From NCBI GenBank assembly GCA_947053645.1, contig CAMRTM010000006.1:1-49754 (forward strand): 49,754 nt of DNA, written 5' to 3'. How positions within the stretch are numbered: position 1 is the first letter of the stretch; each line of letters starts with the position of its first letter. Made by a program: the position numbers and the translations under genes. Source of the stretch: an uncultured Bacillota bacterium. GTDB taxonomy: Bacteria > Bacillota > Clostridia > Christensenellales > UBA1242. Under the pieces are notes generated by a model, which worked only from the letters and a program-made list of their open reading frames with translations, was not told where the DNA came from and ran no database searches. This document shows positions 49,705 to 49,754 of the stretch, one piece after another.

Positions 49705-49754
49705 ATTTACCTCACGATTTTATTGTACTACAATTATCGCTAAAAATACAAATG

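Noticed and set aside
1-49754. CRISPR array
   Set aside because: No series of equal direct repeats with regular spacers was seen; the only repeats are the two intergenic copies, tRNA ends and protein repeats.
1-49754. Mollicute-type genetic code (TGA as Trp)
   Set aside because: Several genes end cleanly in TGA at sensible places, including overlaps of the form ATGA, and Trp positions in conserved motifs are TGG.

Overview
The window is a low-GC, AT-rich bacterial chromosome segment that reads as an uncultured anaerobic Firmicute (Clostridia-like, gut type). The support is pyruvate:ferredoxin oxidoreductase, a full rpoB-rpoC pair of low-GC Gram-positive style, YhaN/YhaO-like repair proteins, lipoprotein and DUF4097 surface proteins, and strong Shine-Dalgarno sites on most genes. 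Several genes end in TGA, so the standard bacterial code applies and a code-4 Mollicute is unlikely. No ribosomal RNA, CRISPR array or transposase was seen.

Region 1 (1-2620) is the right end of an integrated element. Divergent Cro/CI-like XRE genes flank a textbook promoter with a 12-bp operator in its spacer. They are followed by a lipoprotein, a second XRE regulator and a 57-nt 3' fragment of a tRNA-Leu(UAA) gene, the usual scar of tRNA-targeted integration. The original tRNA terminator lies directly beyond it.

Region 2 (2624-11450) is accessory chromosome: a Cys-His-Asp enzyme of papain/transglutaminase type, a 12-TM membrane XRE regulator with a tail-anchored partner, a YhaO/YhaN (SbcD/SbcC-like) nuclease pair, and a metallophosphoesterase fused to a treble-clef zinc domain. 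A gene-poor stretch (10895-11449) holds several terminators, a rod-shaped 6S-like RNA candidate and two dispersed repeats.

Region 3 (11450-29000) mixes housekeeping and surface genes. On the minus strand truA-alaS-DUF4097 probably form one unit; alaS is short and lacks the C-Ala domain. PFOR stands alone on the plus strand. A secreted InlB-like repeat protein is out of frame with its own signal peptide at a G8 tract, the pattern of a phase-variable surface protein. Next come a 302-aa unknown plus a 43-aa membrane peptide, a degenerate shikimate-kinase-like protein coupled to transketolase, a patatin and ComEC-like beta-lactamase-fold pair, and a coupled ADP-ribosyltransferase-like/M16 protease pair.

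Region 4 (29150-49754) carries tRNA-Glu(CTC), then rpoC and rpoB on the minus strand. rpoB has its own strong promoter and a 19-codon leader ORF; it is not preceded by rplJ-rplL. Upstream of it lies a 3355-aa GLUG-repeat lipoprotein in tight operon with a VirB4/TraE-type ATPase, which suggests a chromosomal type IV secretion-like locus continuing past the right edge. A recurring theme is genes with no Shine-Dalgarno whose ATG sits 6-9 nt after a good -10 box (5639, 8375, 15512, 21386, 27123), predicting leaderless mRNAs.
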